Positions 26,762 to 35,458 of a DNA stretch of 64,000 bases are shown here, piece after piece. Under the pieces are notes generated by a model. It searched no databases. It was given only the letters and a program-made list of their open reading frames with translations, and was not told the origin of the DNA. How positions within the stretch are numbered: the first letter of the stretch is position 1; each line of letters opens with the position of its first letter. The stretch is from an uncultured Bradyrhizobium sp. (GTDB lineage Bacteria > Pseudomonadota > Alphaproteobacteria > Rhizobiales > Xanthobacteraceae): contig NZ_CANSMR010000007.1 of NCBI RefSeq assembly GCF_947648125.1, positions 62,001 to 126,000 of the forward strand, written 5' to 3'. The position numbers and the translations under genes were made by a program.

Positions 26762-26839
26762 GTAGCCCGGATGAGCGAAGCGACATCCGGGGCCGGCGCG
26801 CCGCAAGCTCCCGCATGTCGCTTCGCTCATCCGGGCTAC
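26762..26839 (+). terminator. Perfect 25-base inverted repeat after glgX
   Basis: The left arm begins GTAGCCCGGATGAGCG and the right arm ends CGCTCATCCGGGCTAC; all 25 positions pair around a 28-base loop. It ends five bases beyond the glgX stop codon (glgX reads leftward) and could act as a strong transcript end or 3' stabiliser. A shortened half-copy (TGTAGCCCGGATGAAGG) is just beside it at 26737-26753. The sequence belongs to a repeat type widespread in rhizobia. Confidence 0.7.
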
Positions 26840-26843
26840 GGAG

Positions 26844-28958
26844 CTACTTCGCCTCGCCTGCCGCAAACAGCACGAACGAGCGACCGGCCGTCTTGTACAT
26901 ACTGTCGAACGCGAACTGCGCGCCCGCCGGTTCCTCCGGCGCATTCGTATCCACGAGCAGCGACCACTGTGGCCCCGCCGACGTCGGCGGCAGCTTGAAA
27001 TCGACCTCGGCCTCGTAGCTGTTGAGGATCACGAGCACGGTGTCATCCTCGCCCGTGCGGGCGATCGCGGTCTTGCGGGCGCGGCCGTCGAGCACGACGC
27101 CGAAACATTTGACCCAGCCGGTGGTCCAGTCGGCCTGCGTCATCTCCACGCCCGAGCTGTTGATCCAGACCACGTCGCGGATCTCGAGCTGCGGATCGCG
27201 ATCGCCGGAGAGGAACCGGCTGCGGCGCAGGATCGGATAGTCGCGCCGCAGCTTGATCATCCGCCTGGTGAAGGCGAGCAGTTTGTTGGCGTCGTCGGAA
27301 AAACGCCAGTCGAACCAGGAGATCTCGTTATCCTGGCAATAGGCGTTGTTGTTGCCGCGCTGGGTGCGGCCGAACTCGTCGCCGCCGAGCAGCATCGGCG
27401 TGCCCTGCGAGGCTAGCAGGGTCGCCAGCATGTTGCGCTTCTGGCGTTCGCGCAGAGTGCGGATTTCGGAATTGTCGGTCGGGCCCTCGGCGCCGCAATT
27501 CCAGGAGTGGTTGTCGGACGAGCCGTCGTTGTTGTGCTCGCCGTTCGCCTCGTTGTGCTTGTTGTTGTAGCTCGCCCAGTCGTTCAGCGTGAACCCGTCG
27601 TGCGCGGTGATGAAATTGACGCTGGCCCAGGTGCGGCGCCCCTCGCGGTTGAACACGTCGTGCGAGCCGAGCAACCGCGGCGCCAGGCTGCCTGGCGCCG
27701 CCTCGCCGCGCCAGAAATCGCGCACGGTGTTGCGGTACTTGTCGTTCCATTCCGCCCAGCCGGCGGGAAAGCCGCCGACCTGGTAGCCGCCGGGGCCGCA
27801 GTCCCAGGGCTCGGCGATCAGCTTGACGGTTGCGAGCAGCGGGTCCTGGTTCATCGCCTTCAGGAAGCCGGACTGCTCGTCGAAGCCGTAGACCTCGCGC
27901 GCCAGGATGGTGCCGAGATCGAAGCGGAAGCCGTCGACATGCATGTGGCCGGCCCAGTAGCGCAGGCTGTCCATCACCATCTGGATCACCCGCGGATGCG
28001 ACAGGTTCACCGTGTTGCCGGTGCCGGTGTCGTTGATGTAGTAGCGTCGCTTGTCGGGCAGCAGCCGGTAATAGCTCGCATTGTCGATGCCCTTGAACGA
28101 CAGCGTCGGGCCGCGCTCATTGCCTTCGGCGGTGTGGTTGTAGACGACATCGAGAATGACTTCGAGCCCGGCGCCATGCAGCCGCGACACCATCTCCTTG
28201 AATTCGCGCAGGCTGTTCGGCACGTCGGCGGCGTAGCGCGGGTCCGGCGCGAAGAAGCCGATCGTGTTGTAGCCCCAGTAATTGGTGAGGTGCTTGTCCA
28301 GGAGATTGCTGTCGTTGATGAAGGAATGCACCGGCAGCAGCTCGACCGAGGTGATGCCGAGCGCCTTGAGATGATCGATCGCCGCGTTCGCGCCGAAGCC
28401 GGCATAGGTGCCGCGCAGGTTTTCAGGGATGCCCGGATGCTGCTTGGTAAAGCCCTTGACGTGGGTCTCATAGACGACGGTCTCGTCCCAGTGCACGTCC
28501 TGCCGTTGCGCCTCCTGGACCCAGTCGAAGTTGGGATCGACCACCACGCATTTCGGCATGAACGGCGCGCTGTCGCGCTCGTCGAAGGTGAGATCGTCGC
28601 CGGTTTCCATCTTGTAGCCGAACACCGCCGGATTCCAGGTCAGGCTGCCGGCATGGGCGCAGGCATAGGGATCGAGCAGCAGCTTGTTCGGATTGAAGCG
28701 GTGGCCGCTGTCGGGCTGGTAGGGGCCGTACACGCGATAGCCGTAGAACGTGCCGGGTTGTACGCCGTTGATGAAGCCGTGGAACACCTGGTCGGTATAT
28801 TCGGGCAGCTCGAAGCGATGGGTCTCGCGCTCGCCGTCGAACAGGCAGACCTCGACCTTGGTGGCGTTGGCGGAAAACACCGCGAAGTTGGTGCCGTGGC
28901 CGCTCCAATGCGCGCCCAGCGGATAGGGCAGCCCTTCCTCGATCACGAAATCGGACAT
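26844..28958 (-). CDS. glgX: Glycogen debranching enzyme
   Basis: The 704-residue protein begins MSDFVIEEGLPYPLGAHW and contains an N-terminal CBM48 domain (GTNFAVFSANATKVEVCLFD) and a GH13 barrel. The catalytic regions are visible: DVVYNHTAEG, GFRFDLGTIL with the Asp nucleophile, LIAEPWDCGPGGYQVGGFP with the acid/base Glu, and FITAHDGFTLNDWASYNNKH. GlgX removes short alpha-1,6 branches left by glycogen phosphorylase. A G-rich ribosome site (GGGGGA) precedes the chosen ATG; upstream extension is not conserved-looking. No other glg genes are in the window. The gene ends at a perfect 25-base inverted repeat. Confidence 0.95.
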   Translation of the reverse strand: MSDFVIEEGLPYPLGAHWSGHGTNFAVFSANATKVEVCLFDGERETHRFELPEYTDQVFHGFINGVQPGTFYGYRVYGPYQPDSGHRFNPNKLLLDPYACAHAGSLTWNPAVFGYKMETGDDLTFDERDSAPFMPKCVVVDPNFDWVQEAQRQDVHWDETVVYETHVKGFTKQHPGIPENLRGTYAGFGANAAIDHLKALGITSVELLPVHSFINDSNLLDKHLTNYWGYNTIGFFAPDPRYAADVPNSLREFKEMVSRLHGAGLEVILDVVYNHTAEGNERGPTLSFKGIDNASYYRLLPDKRRYYINDTGTGNTVNLSHPRVIQMVMDSLRYWAGHMHVDGFRFDLGTILAREVYGFDEQSGFLKAMNQDPLLATVKLIAEPWDCGPGGYQVGGFPAGWAEWNDKYRNTVRDFWRGEAAPGSLAPRLLGSHDVFNREGRRTWASVNFITAHDGFTLNDWASYNNKHNEANGEHNNDGSSDNHSWNCGAEGPTDNSEIRTLRERQKRNMLATLLASQGTPMLLGGDEFGRTQRGNNNAYCQDNEISWFDWRFSDDANKLLAFTRRMIKLRRDYPILRRSRFLSGDRDPQLEIRDVVWINSSGVEMTQADWTTGWVKCFGVVLDGRARKTAIARTGEDDTVLVILNSYEAEVDFKLPPTSAGPQWSLLVDTNAPEEPAGAQFAFDSMYKTAGRSFVLFAAGEAK

Positions 28959-29094
28959 CGGTCCCCCAAGCCCTGGAACTGGCAAATCAACCTGCAACAA
29001 ACGCCGCCGTGCGGAAAACGTTGCATTGGCCAGTTTAGCGGTAGTTGTCATGGATCGTGTGACGGTCGGGATTGGGCTCACCCCATCCGTTCGT

Positions 29095-29139
29095 CATTCC
29101 CCGGTGCGCAATTGCGCACCTGAGGGCGTGCGAAGCACG
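29095..29139 (+). repeat. Dispersed repeat, family D, copy 2
   Basis: ATTCCCCGGTGCGCAATTG followed by CGCACCTGAGGGCGTGCGAA matches the copy at 26511-26556, so glgX has one copy on each side. The palindromic core changes on both arms together (ATGCGCA/TGCGCAT versus GTGCGCA/TGCGCAC), which keeps the pairing and suggests the structure is maintained. Confidence 0.75.
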
Positions 29140-29157
29140 AGCCCTGAATCCATTTAT

Positions 29158-30048
29158 CTATCGCGCCCGCGGAAGCAGCGCCGACCTCGCAGCCTTGGCG
29201 AACGACTGGACCATCACGGAGCGCGGGCGGTTTGCCGGAAAGAACAGGCCGAACGACAGCTCGATGGCCGGCCGAAGTGGAACAGCGACAAGATCGAATG
29301 ACGCGGCGGCCCGAGCGGTGAACGGATCGACGATGGCGAGTCCCAATCCCGCGCCGACGAGCTGGCAGGCCGAGAATGCCGAGGGCGTGTCGATTGATCC
29401 ATCATAAGAGGCGTTGGCCGCGGCGAGCGCCGCGGCATACCGGTCCCGGTTGGGGATCCCGTGCGGCGGCAGGATCATCCGCTCGCCATCGAGTTCGCTC
29501 AGACGCACGTAAGGCTTGCCCGCCAGCCGATGGGACTTTGGCAGCGCAAGCAGGCAGCGAGCGGTCACCAGGTGCTCGCATTCGACGCGTGCGTCCTCGA
29601 ATGGCAGCATGGTGATGCCGGCATCGAACGGGCCCGTGACGATCCAGTCGGCGAGCTCGGTGATATTTCTGATCTCCAGAGAGACCCGCGCCTTGGGGTG
29701 CAGGGCTGTGAACGCCTTGATCACCGCCGGCATCAGGCCGAACGCAACGATCATCGGTGCAACGACGCGCAGGTGTGCGCCCCGCAGCGTGCGGATGTCG
29801 CGCGCGATGTCCACGATCTGATCTACCGCGGCCAATGCGCGTTCGGCCTCGCGGAAGAAGGCGCGACCTTCGCCGGTGACGACAAGCCGTTGCCGCTGCC
29901 GGACGAACAGGGCAAGGCCCAGCTCGCGTTCGAGATCGGCGATCATGCGGCTCACGGCCGGCTGCGACAGGTGCAGCCGACGCGCCGCTTCGGTCACCGA
30001 GCCGGTGGAAAACACCGCGTGGAAAGCCTGGAGATGTTTCAGGTTCAT
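29158..30048 (-). CDS. LysR family transcriptional regulator
   Basis: The 296-residue protein begins MNLKHLQAFHAVFSTGSVTE and has the LysR helix-turn-helix (AARRLHLSQPAVSRMIADLE) and a substrate-binding co-inducer domain (LRVVAPMIVAFGLMPAVIKA). It is divergent from the SnoaL-like/Bug pair with about 100 bases between starts, the usual arrangement when a LysR protein controls its neighbour. The effector is unknown. Confidence 0.93.
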   Translation of the reverse strand: MNLKHLQAFHAVFSTGSVTEAARRLHLSQPAVSRMIADLERELGLALFVRQRQRLVVTGEGRAFFREAERALAAVDQIVDIARDIRTLRGAHLRVVAPMIVAFGLMPAVIKAFTALHPKARVSLEIRNITELADWIVTGPFDAGITMLPFEDARVECEHLVTARCLLALPKSHRLAGKPYVRLSELDGERMILPPHGIPNRDRYAAALAAANASYDGSIDTPSAFSACQLVGAGLGLAIVDPFTARAAASFDLVAVPLRPAIELSFGLFFPANRPRSVMVQSFAKAARSALLPRAR

Positions 30049-30150
30049 TCTGCACCCTCATATCAAAAACGCATGATCTCAAAATATTTGTCGATTTGAC
30101 TGCATCATCGCGGGGACGCAGGGTCTTGGCAACTTCGAGGGAGTTTCAAC

Positions 30151-30621
30151 ATGATCGCCGGCCGAACGTTGACCGATCCCGATGCGACAGCGGCCAACTC
30201 AATCGCTGCCACGATGGCCGTCGACTGGGCCATCGCCTGGAATCGGCACGACATCGACGGCCTCGCCCGGCTTGTGGATCGCGACATCGATTTCGTCACC
30301 GTCGCCGGCGTCTGGCTGCGAGGAGCCGACGCGTTCAGGCGCCATCACGCCGAGATCCATCGCCTCCAGATGCGCGACAGCGCCTGGCGCAATGTCGATC
30401 AGACCGCGCGAAGGCTGCGCGACACGCTCTTCCTTGTCCACCTGCGCTGGGCAATCGAAGGCGATCGCGATCCGGACGGGAAACCGAGGCAGCCGCGACG
30501 GGGAATCTTCACCTGGCTGGTTGAGCAGCCGGCCGAGGGCGGCGCACGCATCATTGCAGGCCAGAACACAAATCTACGATCAGACGCGGTATCACACGGT
30601 GAGGAAAGGTCAGGACGATGA
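30151..30621 (+). CDS. SnoaL/SgcJ-like protein (DUF4440 fold)
   Basis: The 156-residue protein has the NTF2-like pattern of the SgcJ/EcaC group: AIAWNRHDIDGLARLVDRDI, DFVTVAGVWLRGADAFRRHH and a closing strand GIFTWLVEQPAEGGARIIAG. Members are small cone-shaped enzymes or ligand-binding proteins. It overlaps the Bug receptor gene by four bases (ATGA), so the two are co-translated, and both are divergent from a LysR gene. The substrate cannot be inferred. Confidence 0.8.
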   Translation: MIAGRTLTDPDATAANSIAATMAVDWAIAWNRHDIDGLARLVDRDIDFVTVAGVWLRGADAFRRHHAEIHRLQMRDSAWRNVDQTARRLRDTLFLVHLRWAIEGDRDPDGKPRQPRRGIFTWLVEQPAEGGARIIAGQNTNLRSDAVSHGEERSGR

Positions 30622-31601
30622 TTGCAACGCGGCGACAGATCCTGTGCAGCCTGCAAGGTGCGACCGCACTCGCGCTGCTCGGTGCAACGGCTCGGGCGGA
30701 GAAGTTTCCCGCGCGGCCCTTTCATCTCCTCGTTGCCGGCGGGCCCGGAAGCGTTCCCGATCTGGTCGCCCGCGTGGTCGGCGATCGGCTGTCGGCCGTC
30801 ACCGGCCAGCCGGTCGTGGTCGAAAATCGGCCGGGCGCGGGAGGCATCGTCGCCATGCAGGCGCTCGTCTCCAGCAATCCGGATGGCTACACGATTGCGA
30901 TCGCTTCGATGTCGCAGCTCGTCTTCAACAGCTATCTGTTTGCCAAGCTGCCTTACGATCCCGTTCAGGATATTGCCCCGGTCTGTCCCCTTGTCGTCGG
31001 CGCGCTGGCCGTTGCGGCCCATCCGTCGGTCCCGGCCGCGAACCTGGCCGAACTCGTCGCCTACGCAAGATCTCATCCCGGGCGCCTCGCGCTCGGCACC
31101 GCGAGCAATGGCTCGCCGCCCGATGTCGTCGCGCGGCTACTGGTGCGCACCGCCGGTATCGATGTGCAGTTCGTGCCGTTCCGCACCGGCCCCGAAGGGC
31201 TTACCGCCGTGATGCGCGGTGACGTTCAACTGTTCGTCGATGCTCCGCCCCTGATCGCACCGCAGGTCATGGCTGGTGCTGTCAAGGCATTGGCCGTGAC
31301 CGGCCGCGTGCGCGAACCCGATCTACCTGACGTTCCAACAGTTGCCGAAGCAGGACTCGCAAGTGCGGAAGCGGAAGCCTGGTTCGGCCTGGTTGCACCG
31401 GCCAAAGCACCGGGCGAGGTCCTGATCGACCTCAATCGCAAGGTTGCGGCGATCGTCGCCGCGCCCGAGGTGCAGCAGCAATTCGCCAAGCTCAGCTTCC
31501 GCCCGCTTACCGGGTCAAGCGACACGCTCCGGCAGCTGGTCAACGAAGGGCACCGGCGCTGGGGCCCCATCATCAAAGAAACCGGCATCAGGCTCGACTG
31601 A
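30618..31601 (+). CDS. Bug-family (TctC-like) solute-binding receptor
   Basis: The 327-residue protein has a twin-arginine-like signal (ATRRQILCSLQGATALALLG) and the Bug/TctC fold: KFPARPFHLLVAGGPGSVPD, VVVENRPGAGGIVAMQALVS, PDGYTIAIASMSQLVFNSYL and IDVQFVPFRTGPEGLTAVMR. Such receptors serve tripartite tricarboxylate transporters, but no TctA or TctB gene is present, as is common for orphan Bug proteins. Co-translation with a SnoaL-like protein and a divergent LysR suggests sensing or uptake of one carboxylate compound. Confidence 0.92.
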   Translation: MIATRRQILCSLQGATALALLGATARAEKFPARPFHLLVAGGPGSVPDLVARVVGDRLSAVTGQPVVVENRPGAGGIVAMQALVSSNPDGYTIAIASMSQLVFNSYLFAKLPYDPVQDIAPVCPLVVGALAVAAHPSVPAANLAELVAYARSHPGRLALGTASNGSPPDVVARLLVRTAGIDVQFVPFRTGPEGLTAVMRGDVQLFVDAPPLIAPQVMAGAVKALAVTGRVREPDLPDVPTVAEAGLASAEAEAWFGLVAPAKAPGEVLIDLNRKVAAIVAAPEVQQQFAKLSFRPLTGSSDTLRQLVNEGHRRWGPIIKETGIRLD

Positions 31602-31628
31602 GAGGCCGCTTGGGTGAGCGCGCGCCTT

Positions 31629-31789
31629 CTAGATCAGCCGCATCCCCTTGAAGCTCGTATGCCCGTTCTTGCCGACGATGATGTGATCGTGCACGGCGAT
31701 GCCGAGCGGCTTGGCGATGTCGACGATGGCTTTGGTCATCTGGATGTCGGCCTGCGACGGCGTCGGGTCGCCAGACGGGTGATTGTGCA
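31629..31789 (+). repeat. Direct repeat of the radC 3' end, left copy
   Basis: This 161-base stretch matches 34621-34781 with about ten mismatches counted by eye, and similarity stops abruptly after GATTGTGCA. The right copy is the end of the intact radC. Together they bracket about 2.8 kb holding a LysR gene and a flavoprotein gene, as expected from insertion at the radC end or from a partial duplication. Confidence 0.85.
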
Positions 31790-31976
31790 GCAAGCCAATA
31801 GCCACACTATTGCTATGATCGTTCAACAATTTTTTCTGCCAATCAACGTAAGAGGGGCGCCAATTGGGGGCGATAACGATTGCTCTTTTGTGATCGTCTT
31901 GGAACGTCACGCTGCATCCGGTTGCGCGATTGGCAGGCACGACGGATCCCGATGCCAAAGTCAATTTCGGCACCAT
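31629..31976 (-). CDS. Chimeric RadC C-terminal fragment with JAMM motif
   Basis: The 115-residue frame ends with a RadC/JAB C-terminus, including [16 protein letters not shown] and [19 protein letters not shown], nearly identical to the intact RadC nearby. Its first 60 residues ([13 protein letters not shown] to [12 protein letters not shown]) are unrelated to RadC and come from DNA with more A/T than its surroundings. The JAMM metal-site residues are kept, but the helix-hairpin region is absent. It is probably a by-product of recombination at radC; whether it is expressed is unknown. It starts 12 bases after the LysR stop. Confidence 0.55.
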   Translation of the reverse strand: MVPKLTLASGSVVPANRATGCSVTFQDDHKRAIVIAPNWRPSYVDWQKKLLNDHSNSVAIGLLHNHPSGDPTPSQADIQMTKAIVDIAKPLGIAVHDHIIVGKNGHTSFKGMRLI

Positions 31977-31987
31977 CCGCGCCGTTT

Positions 31988-32896
31988 CTAAGCCGTTGCA
32001 AACGATCTCGCAACCTCGCGTGCGGCCTGGATGAATCTTTGCGAGGCGGGGCCGAGCGTGCGGTTCTTCAGTGTCACTATTCCGTTTGGCACTCCGGCGA
32101 CGGGGAGTTCGACGGGCAAGATCTTTACTTCGGCGCGCCGACTGAAGAACTTCAACACGGAAGCCGGCAAAACCGAGAGGAAGCGTCCGGTTGTCAGGAG
32201 ACTGATCCGCACTTCAGGTGGCACGGCGACCACAGTCGCGCGAGGGCACTGGAGCCCGTTGGCGAGGAAGGCTTGGTTGAAGAGCGATGTAATCGTTGCT
32301 TCCGGCGCGGCCAACACCCAGGATTCATTCACGAGTTCGGAAAGCGCAATCCTTCGCCGCCGTGCCCACGGACTCTGCACGCCCGCGGCGAGGATCAAAG
32401 GGTCCTCATAGAGCGTTTCAAGCTCCAGTCGGTCATTGGCGATCGGAGCCCGCAATACTGTGATTGAGAAATCGACCTCGCGCTCATTCAGCCTTCGATA
32501 GAGGGTCTCGGTCTCCCCCGTCACCAGGTGGAATGTCATGCGCGGATAGCGCCGCGACAACCGATCAACGACAGCTGAGACGAAGCCCGTAGCCAGAAAC
32601 GGATTGCATCCAATCCGCACGTCCCCTGCCGTAGGATCGGCCAAGAATTCCAGATCCCTCACCCCCCGGCGCAGATCGTCAAATACAGCCACTCCGCAAT
32701 CGAGCAAAGCGCGACCATAGGGCGTCGGCTCTACGCCCTGGCGGTCGCGGTCGAGCAGGCGCACACCGAGCGTATGCTCCAGGTCTGCGATCGATCTCGA
32801 TACTGCAGGCTGACCTGTGTTGAGGCGTTGTGCCGCCTTCCCCATACTGCCGGCCTGCACCACCGTCATGAAGACATTTAGGTCTCGCAACTTCAT
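31988..32896 (-). CDS. LysR family transcriptional regulator (cassette between radC copies)
   Basis: The 302-residue protein starts [20 protein letters not shown] and carries [20 protein letters not shown], the LysR helix-turn-helix, followed by a periplasmic-binding-like sensor domain ([20 protein letters not shown]). In-frame ATGs 10 and 15 codons upstream exist, but this start fits the family N-terminus. It is divergent from the flavoprotein gene, with about 150 bases between the starts and a ten-base palindrome among them, so it probably regulates that gene. Confidence 0.92.
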   Translation of the reverse strand: MKLRDLNVFMTVVQAGSMGKAAQRLNTGQPAVSRSIADLEHTLGVRLLDRDRQGVEPTPYGRALLDCGVAVFDDLRRGVRDLEFLADPTAGDVRIGCNPFLATGFVSAVVDRLSRRYPRMTFHLVTGETETLYRRLNEREVDFSITVLRAPIANDRLELETLYEDPLILAAGVQSPWARRRRIALSELVNESWVLAAPEATITSLFNQAFLANGLQCPRATVVAVPPEVRISLLTTGRFLSVLPASVLKFFSRRAEVKILPVELPVAGVPNGIVTLKNRTLGPASQRFIQAAREVARSFATA

Positions 32897-32953
32897 TCGG
32901 TGGCCTACGCGTTCGCTCAACTGCATGCCGGCGTCTCCCATGACGGTATTGAT

Positions 32954-32963
32954 ATGAGCTCAT
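32954..32963 (+). promoter_or_regulatory. Palindrome in the LysR/flavoprotein divergent promoter
   Basis: ATGAGCTCAT is a perfect ten-base palindrome between the two divergent starts, and ATATGAGAT nearby resembles its half. It is a candidate LysR binding site, but short enough to arise by chance. Confidence 0.35.
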
Positions 32964-33044
32964 CCAACAATAATATGAGATACGCATGACCAGTTCGAGT
33001 AATATGCGTCATTCGAGCCGTCGGGCGCTGATCCGAGATGAGCG

Positions 33045-34547
33045 ATGAACGACGCAATCGCGTTTCCAACAGACGACCCCGGGCCGCGCTCGCTCGCCGA
33101 GCTTGAGGCGCGCCTTGCGCGCGATATCGACTTTCTGGCGCTGTCGTGGCCGGCGAAGGACTGGCTTGAGCCGCGCACCCACCCCGAGTGGGGACCGGTG
33201 CTGGATATCGCGATCGTCGGCGCCGGCATGGCGGGGCTGTCCGCGGGCTTTGCGCTCAAATGCCTCGGCGTGCGCAACATGCGTGTGTTCGATCGCTCCC
33301 CGGAAGGCTTCGAGGGGCCGTGGGCGACCTTCGCGCGCATGGAGACGCTGCGCTCACCGCCGGAGCTTGCTGGCCCCGCGCTCGGCTTCGCCAATCTCAC
33401 CTTCCGCGCTTGGTTCGAGGCGCAGTTCGGTCGGCTGGCCTGGACCAAGATGCACCGCATTCCGCGGCTGCAGTGGTTGGACTATCTGCGCTGGTACCGC
33501 AAAGTGACCGACCTGCCGATAGAGAACCACACCGAGCTCGTCGACCTCAGCGGCGACTCCGAGACGGTACTGCTGACCGTGCGCTCCGCTGCCGGTATCG
33601 AGCGCGTGGCCGCACGTCGTCTCCTCCTCGCCAACGGCCGCGACGGTCTCGGTGGCGCCTATGTGCCGCCGCTGTTTGCCGGTCTTGACCGAGGGTGCTG
33701 CGCGCACACCAGCGACAACATCGATTTCGCCGCTCTGCGCGGCAAGGTGGTCGGCGTGATCGGCTCCGGTGCCTCTGCGGTCGACGCCGCGGCCGAGGCG
33801 CTGGAGGCGGGGGCCGCGCGCGTCGCGATGCTGGTGCGGCGCGCGGACGTGCCGCGCATCAATCGCGGCAAGGGCATCTGGAGCCCCGGCATGTGGCACG
33901 GCTTCAACCGGCTGACGCTTGCGCAGCGCTGGTCGTTCGTGCAGGGCATCGACGATGCGGCGGTTCCACCGCCGCGCGATTCGATGCTGCGCTGCTCGCG
34001 GCACGACAACTTTTCCATCATCGCGCGCTGCGCGCCGCGCAACGTCGCGTTGCGCGACGGCCGCGTTGTGCTCGATACGACGCGCGGAGCGCTTGCCTTC
34101 GACTTCCTGATTCTTGCCACGGGCTTCGCAGTGGATTGGCCACGCCGACCAGAGCTTGCCGCGCTCGCGCCGCATGTCCTTAAGTGGCGCGATCGCTTCG
34201 CGCCGGCGAATCGCGAATTTGCCCAGGCCGACCACCCATTCCTCGGGCCCGATCTGGAATTCCTCGAGCGGACCTCGGGCGCGGCGCCATGGGTCGAGCG
34301 CGTGCATTGCTTCAATTTCCCGGCCTTCCTGAGCCACGGGCCCATTACAGGCGACGTCCCGGCGATCAGCGTCGGCGCCGAACGCGTCGCAAGGGGCGTC
34401 GTCGCAGCGCTGTGGGCCGAGGATTACGCGCGCAACTGGCGGCGCTTCCTCGCATGGGACGATCCTGAACTGCGCGGTGATGAGTTCACGATCGACGAAG
34501 ATGTTACCAAGTTCTCGGCCGAGGAGAAAAGCGGTGCTGAAGCGTGA
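33045..34547 (+). CDS. FAD/NAD(P)-binding monooxygenase-like flavoprotein
   Basis: The 500-residue protein has two Rossmann sites: DIAIVGAGMAGLSAGFALKC at about residue 55 for FAD and VVGVIGSGASAVDAAAEALE at about 237 for NAD(P). FLILATGFAVDWP matches the ATG motif of flavin-containing monooxygenases. The usual Baeyer-Villiger/FMO fingerprint is degenerate (FAGLDRGCCAHTSD), so the reaction cannot be assigned; N- or S-oxygenation of an imported compound is possible. It is divergent from a LysR gene, and the pair is bounded by repeats of the radC end. GATGAGCGATG at the start gives a modest ribosome site. Confidence 0.85.
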   Translation: MNDAIAFPTDDPGPRSLAELEARLARDIDFLALSWPAKDWLEPRTHPEWGPVLDIAIVGAGMAGLSAGFALKCLGVRNMRVFDRSPEGFEGPWATFARMETLRSPPELAGPALGFANLTFRAWFEAQFGRLAWTKMHRIPRLQWLDYLRWYRKVTDLPIENHTELVDLSGDSETVLLTVRSAAGIERVAARRLLLANGRDGLGGAYVPPLFAGLDRGCCAHTSDNIDFAALRGKVVGVIGSGASAVDAAAEALEAGAARVAMLVRRADVPRINRGKGIWSPGMWHGFNRLTLAQRWSFVQGIDDAAVPPPRDSMLRCSRHDNFSIIARCAPRNVALRDGRVVLDTTRGALAFDFLILATGFAVDWPRRPELAALAPHVLKWRDRFAPANREFAQADHPFLGPDLEFLERTSGAAPWVERVHCFNFPAFLSHGPITGDVPAISVGAERVARGVVAALWAEDYARNWRRFLAWDDPELRGDEFTIDEDVTKFSAEEKSGAEA

Positions 34548-34620
34548 ACGCACTGCATTCCCGCGTCCGCAGTGAGTGCGAACGTGTAGGGAGATATACG
34601 CGAAAGCGCACTTCGCCAGT

Positions 34621-34781
34621 CTAAATCAGCTTCATCCCCTTCAAACTCGCATGCCCGTTCTTGCCGACGATGATGTGATCGTGCACGGCGATGCCGAGCG
34701 GCTTGGCGATGTCGACGATGGCTTTCGTCATCTGGATGTCGGCCTGCGACGGGGTCGGGTCGCCGGACGGATGATTGTGCA
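34621..34781 (+). repeat. Direct repeat of the radC 3' end, right copy
   Basis: This is the native 3' end of radC and the partner of 31629-31789. The match includes the stop codon and ends at GATTGTGCA on the plus strand, beyond which radC continues but the left copy does not. Confidence 0.85.
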
Positions 34782-35334
34782 CCAGGATCAGCGCGGTGGC
34801 GGACAGTTCCAGTGCGCGCTTGATCACCTCGCGGGGGTAGACCGGGGTGTGATCGACGGTGCCGGTCTGCTGCACCTCGTCGGCGATCAGCTGGTTGCGC
34901 TTGTCGAGGAACAGCAGGCGGAACTGCTCCTTGTCGGCGAACGCCATGCTGGTGCGGCAATAGTCGATGACGTCGTTCCACGACGACAGCGCGATGCTGC
35001 CCTTGATCTCGCCCTTGGCGATGCGACTGGCAGCCGCGGCGAGCAGCTTGAGCTGGTTGATCGAGGCGTCCTTGACGCCCTCGACCTCGCGCAGCCGCGC
35101 CACCGGCGCGTGCACGACCTCGGCGAACGAGCCGAACTTCTTCAAGAGAGCCTTGGCCAGGGGCTTGGTGTCGCGGCGCGGGATGGCGGCGAACAGCGCC
35201 ATCTCCAAGAGCTCATAATCGGTCAGCGCGTCCGGCCCGGCGGCGTAGAAGCGCTCGCGCAGCCGTTCGCGATGGCCGTGATAATGCGGCGTCTCGTCAG
35301 TGTCGTCGTTGCTGGCATCGGATTTGGCGGGCAT
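34621..35334 (-). CDS. radC: RadC family protein (JAMM/MPN+ domain)
   Basis: The 237-residue protein begins [20 protein letters not shown] and contains the UPF0758/RadC N-terminal helical region ([40 protein letters not shown]) and the C-terminal metal-binding domain with [16 protein letters not shown]. RadC was once linked to DNA repair, but its biochemical role is not settled. Neighbour Map, often adjacent to radC in this group, lies 3 kb away. The frame is open well upstream, but that part overlaps the divergent glycosylase gene. Its 3' end is duplicated 3 kb to the left. Confidence 0.92.
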   Translation of the reverse strand: MPAKSDASNDDTDETPHYHGHRERLRERFYAAGPDALTDYELLEMALFAAIPRRDTKPLAKALLKKFGSFAEVVHAPVARLREVEGVKDASINQLKLLAAAASRIAKGEIKGSIALSSWNDVIDYCRTSMAFADKEQFRLLFLDKRNQLIADEVQQTGTVDHTPVYPREVIKRALELSATALILVHNHPSGDPTPSQADIQMTKAIVDIAKPLGIAVHDHIIVGKNGHASLKGMKLI

Positions 35335-35458
35335 CGGCCACAACCATGCCGTGCCTGCCGCGTTTTGCAAGGGCCGATGCAACTTCCCGGTTTGCCACGA
35401 CGCGGCGGGCGAACTACCGTTACCTGCAACGTTCAGGATCGAAAAGGGGGAGGGCCGC

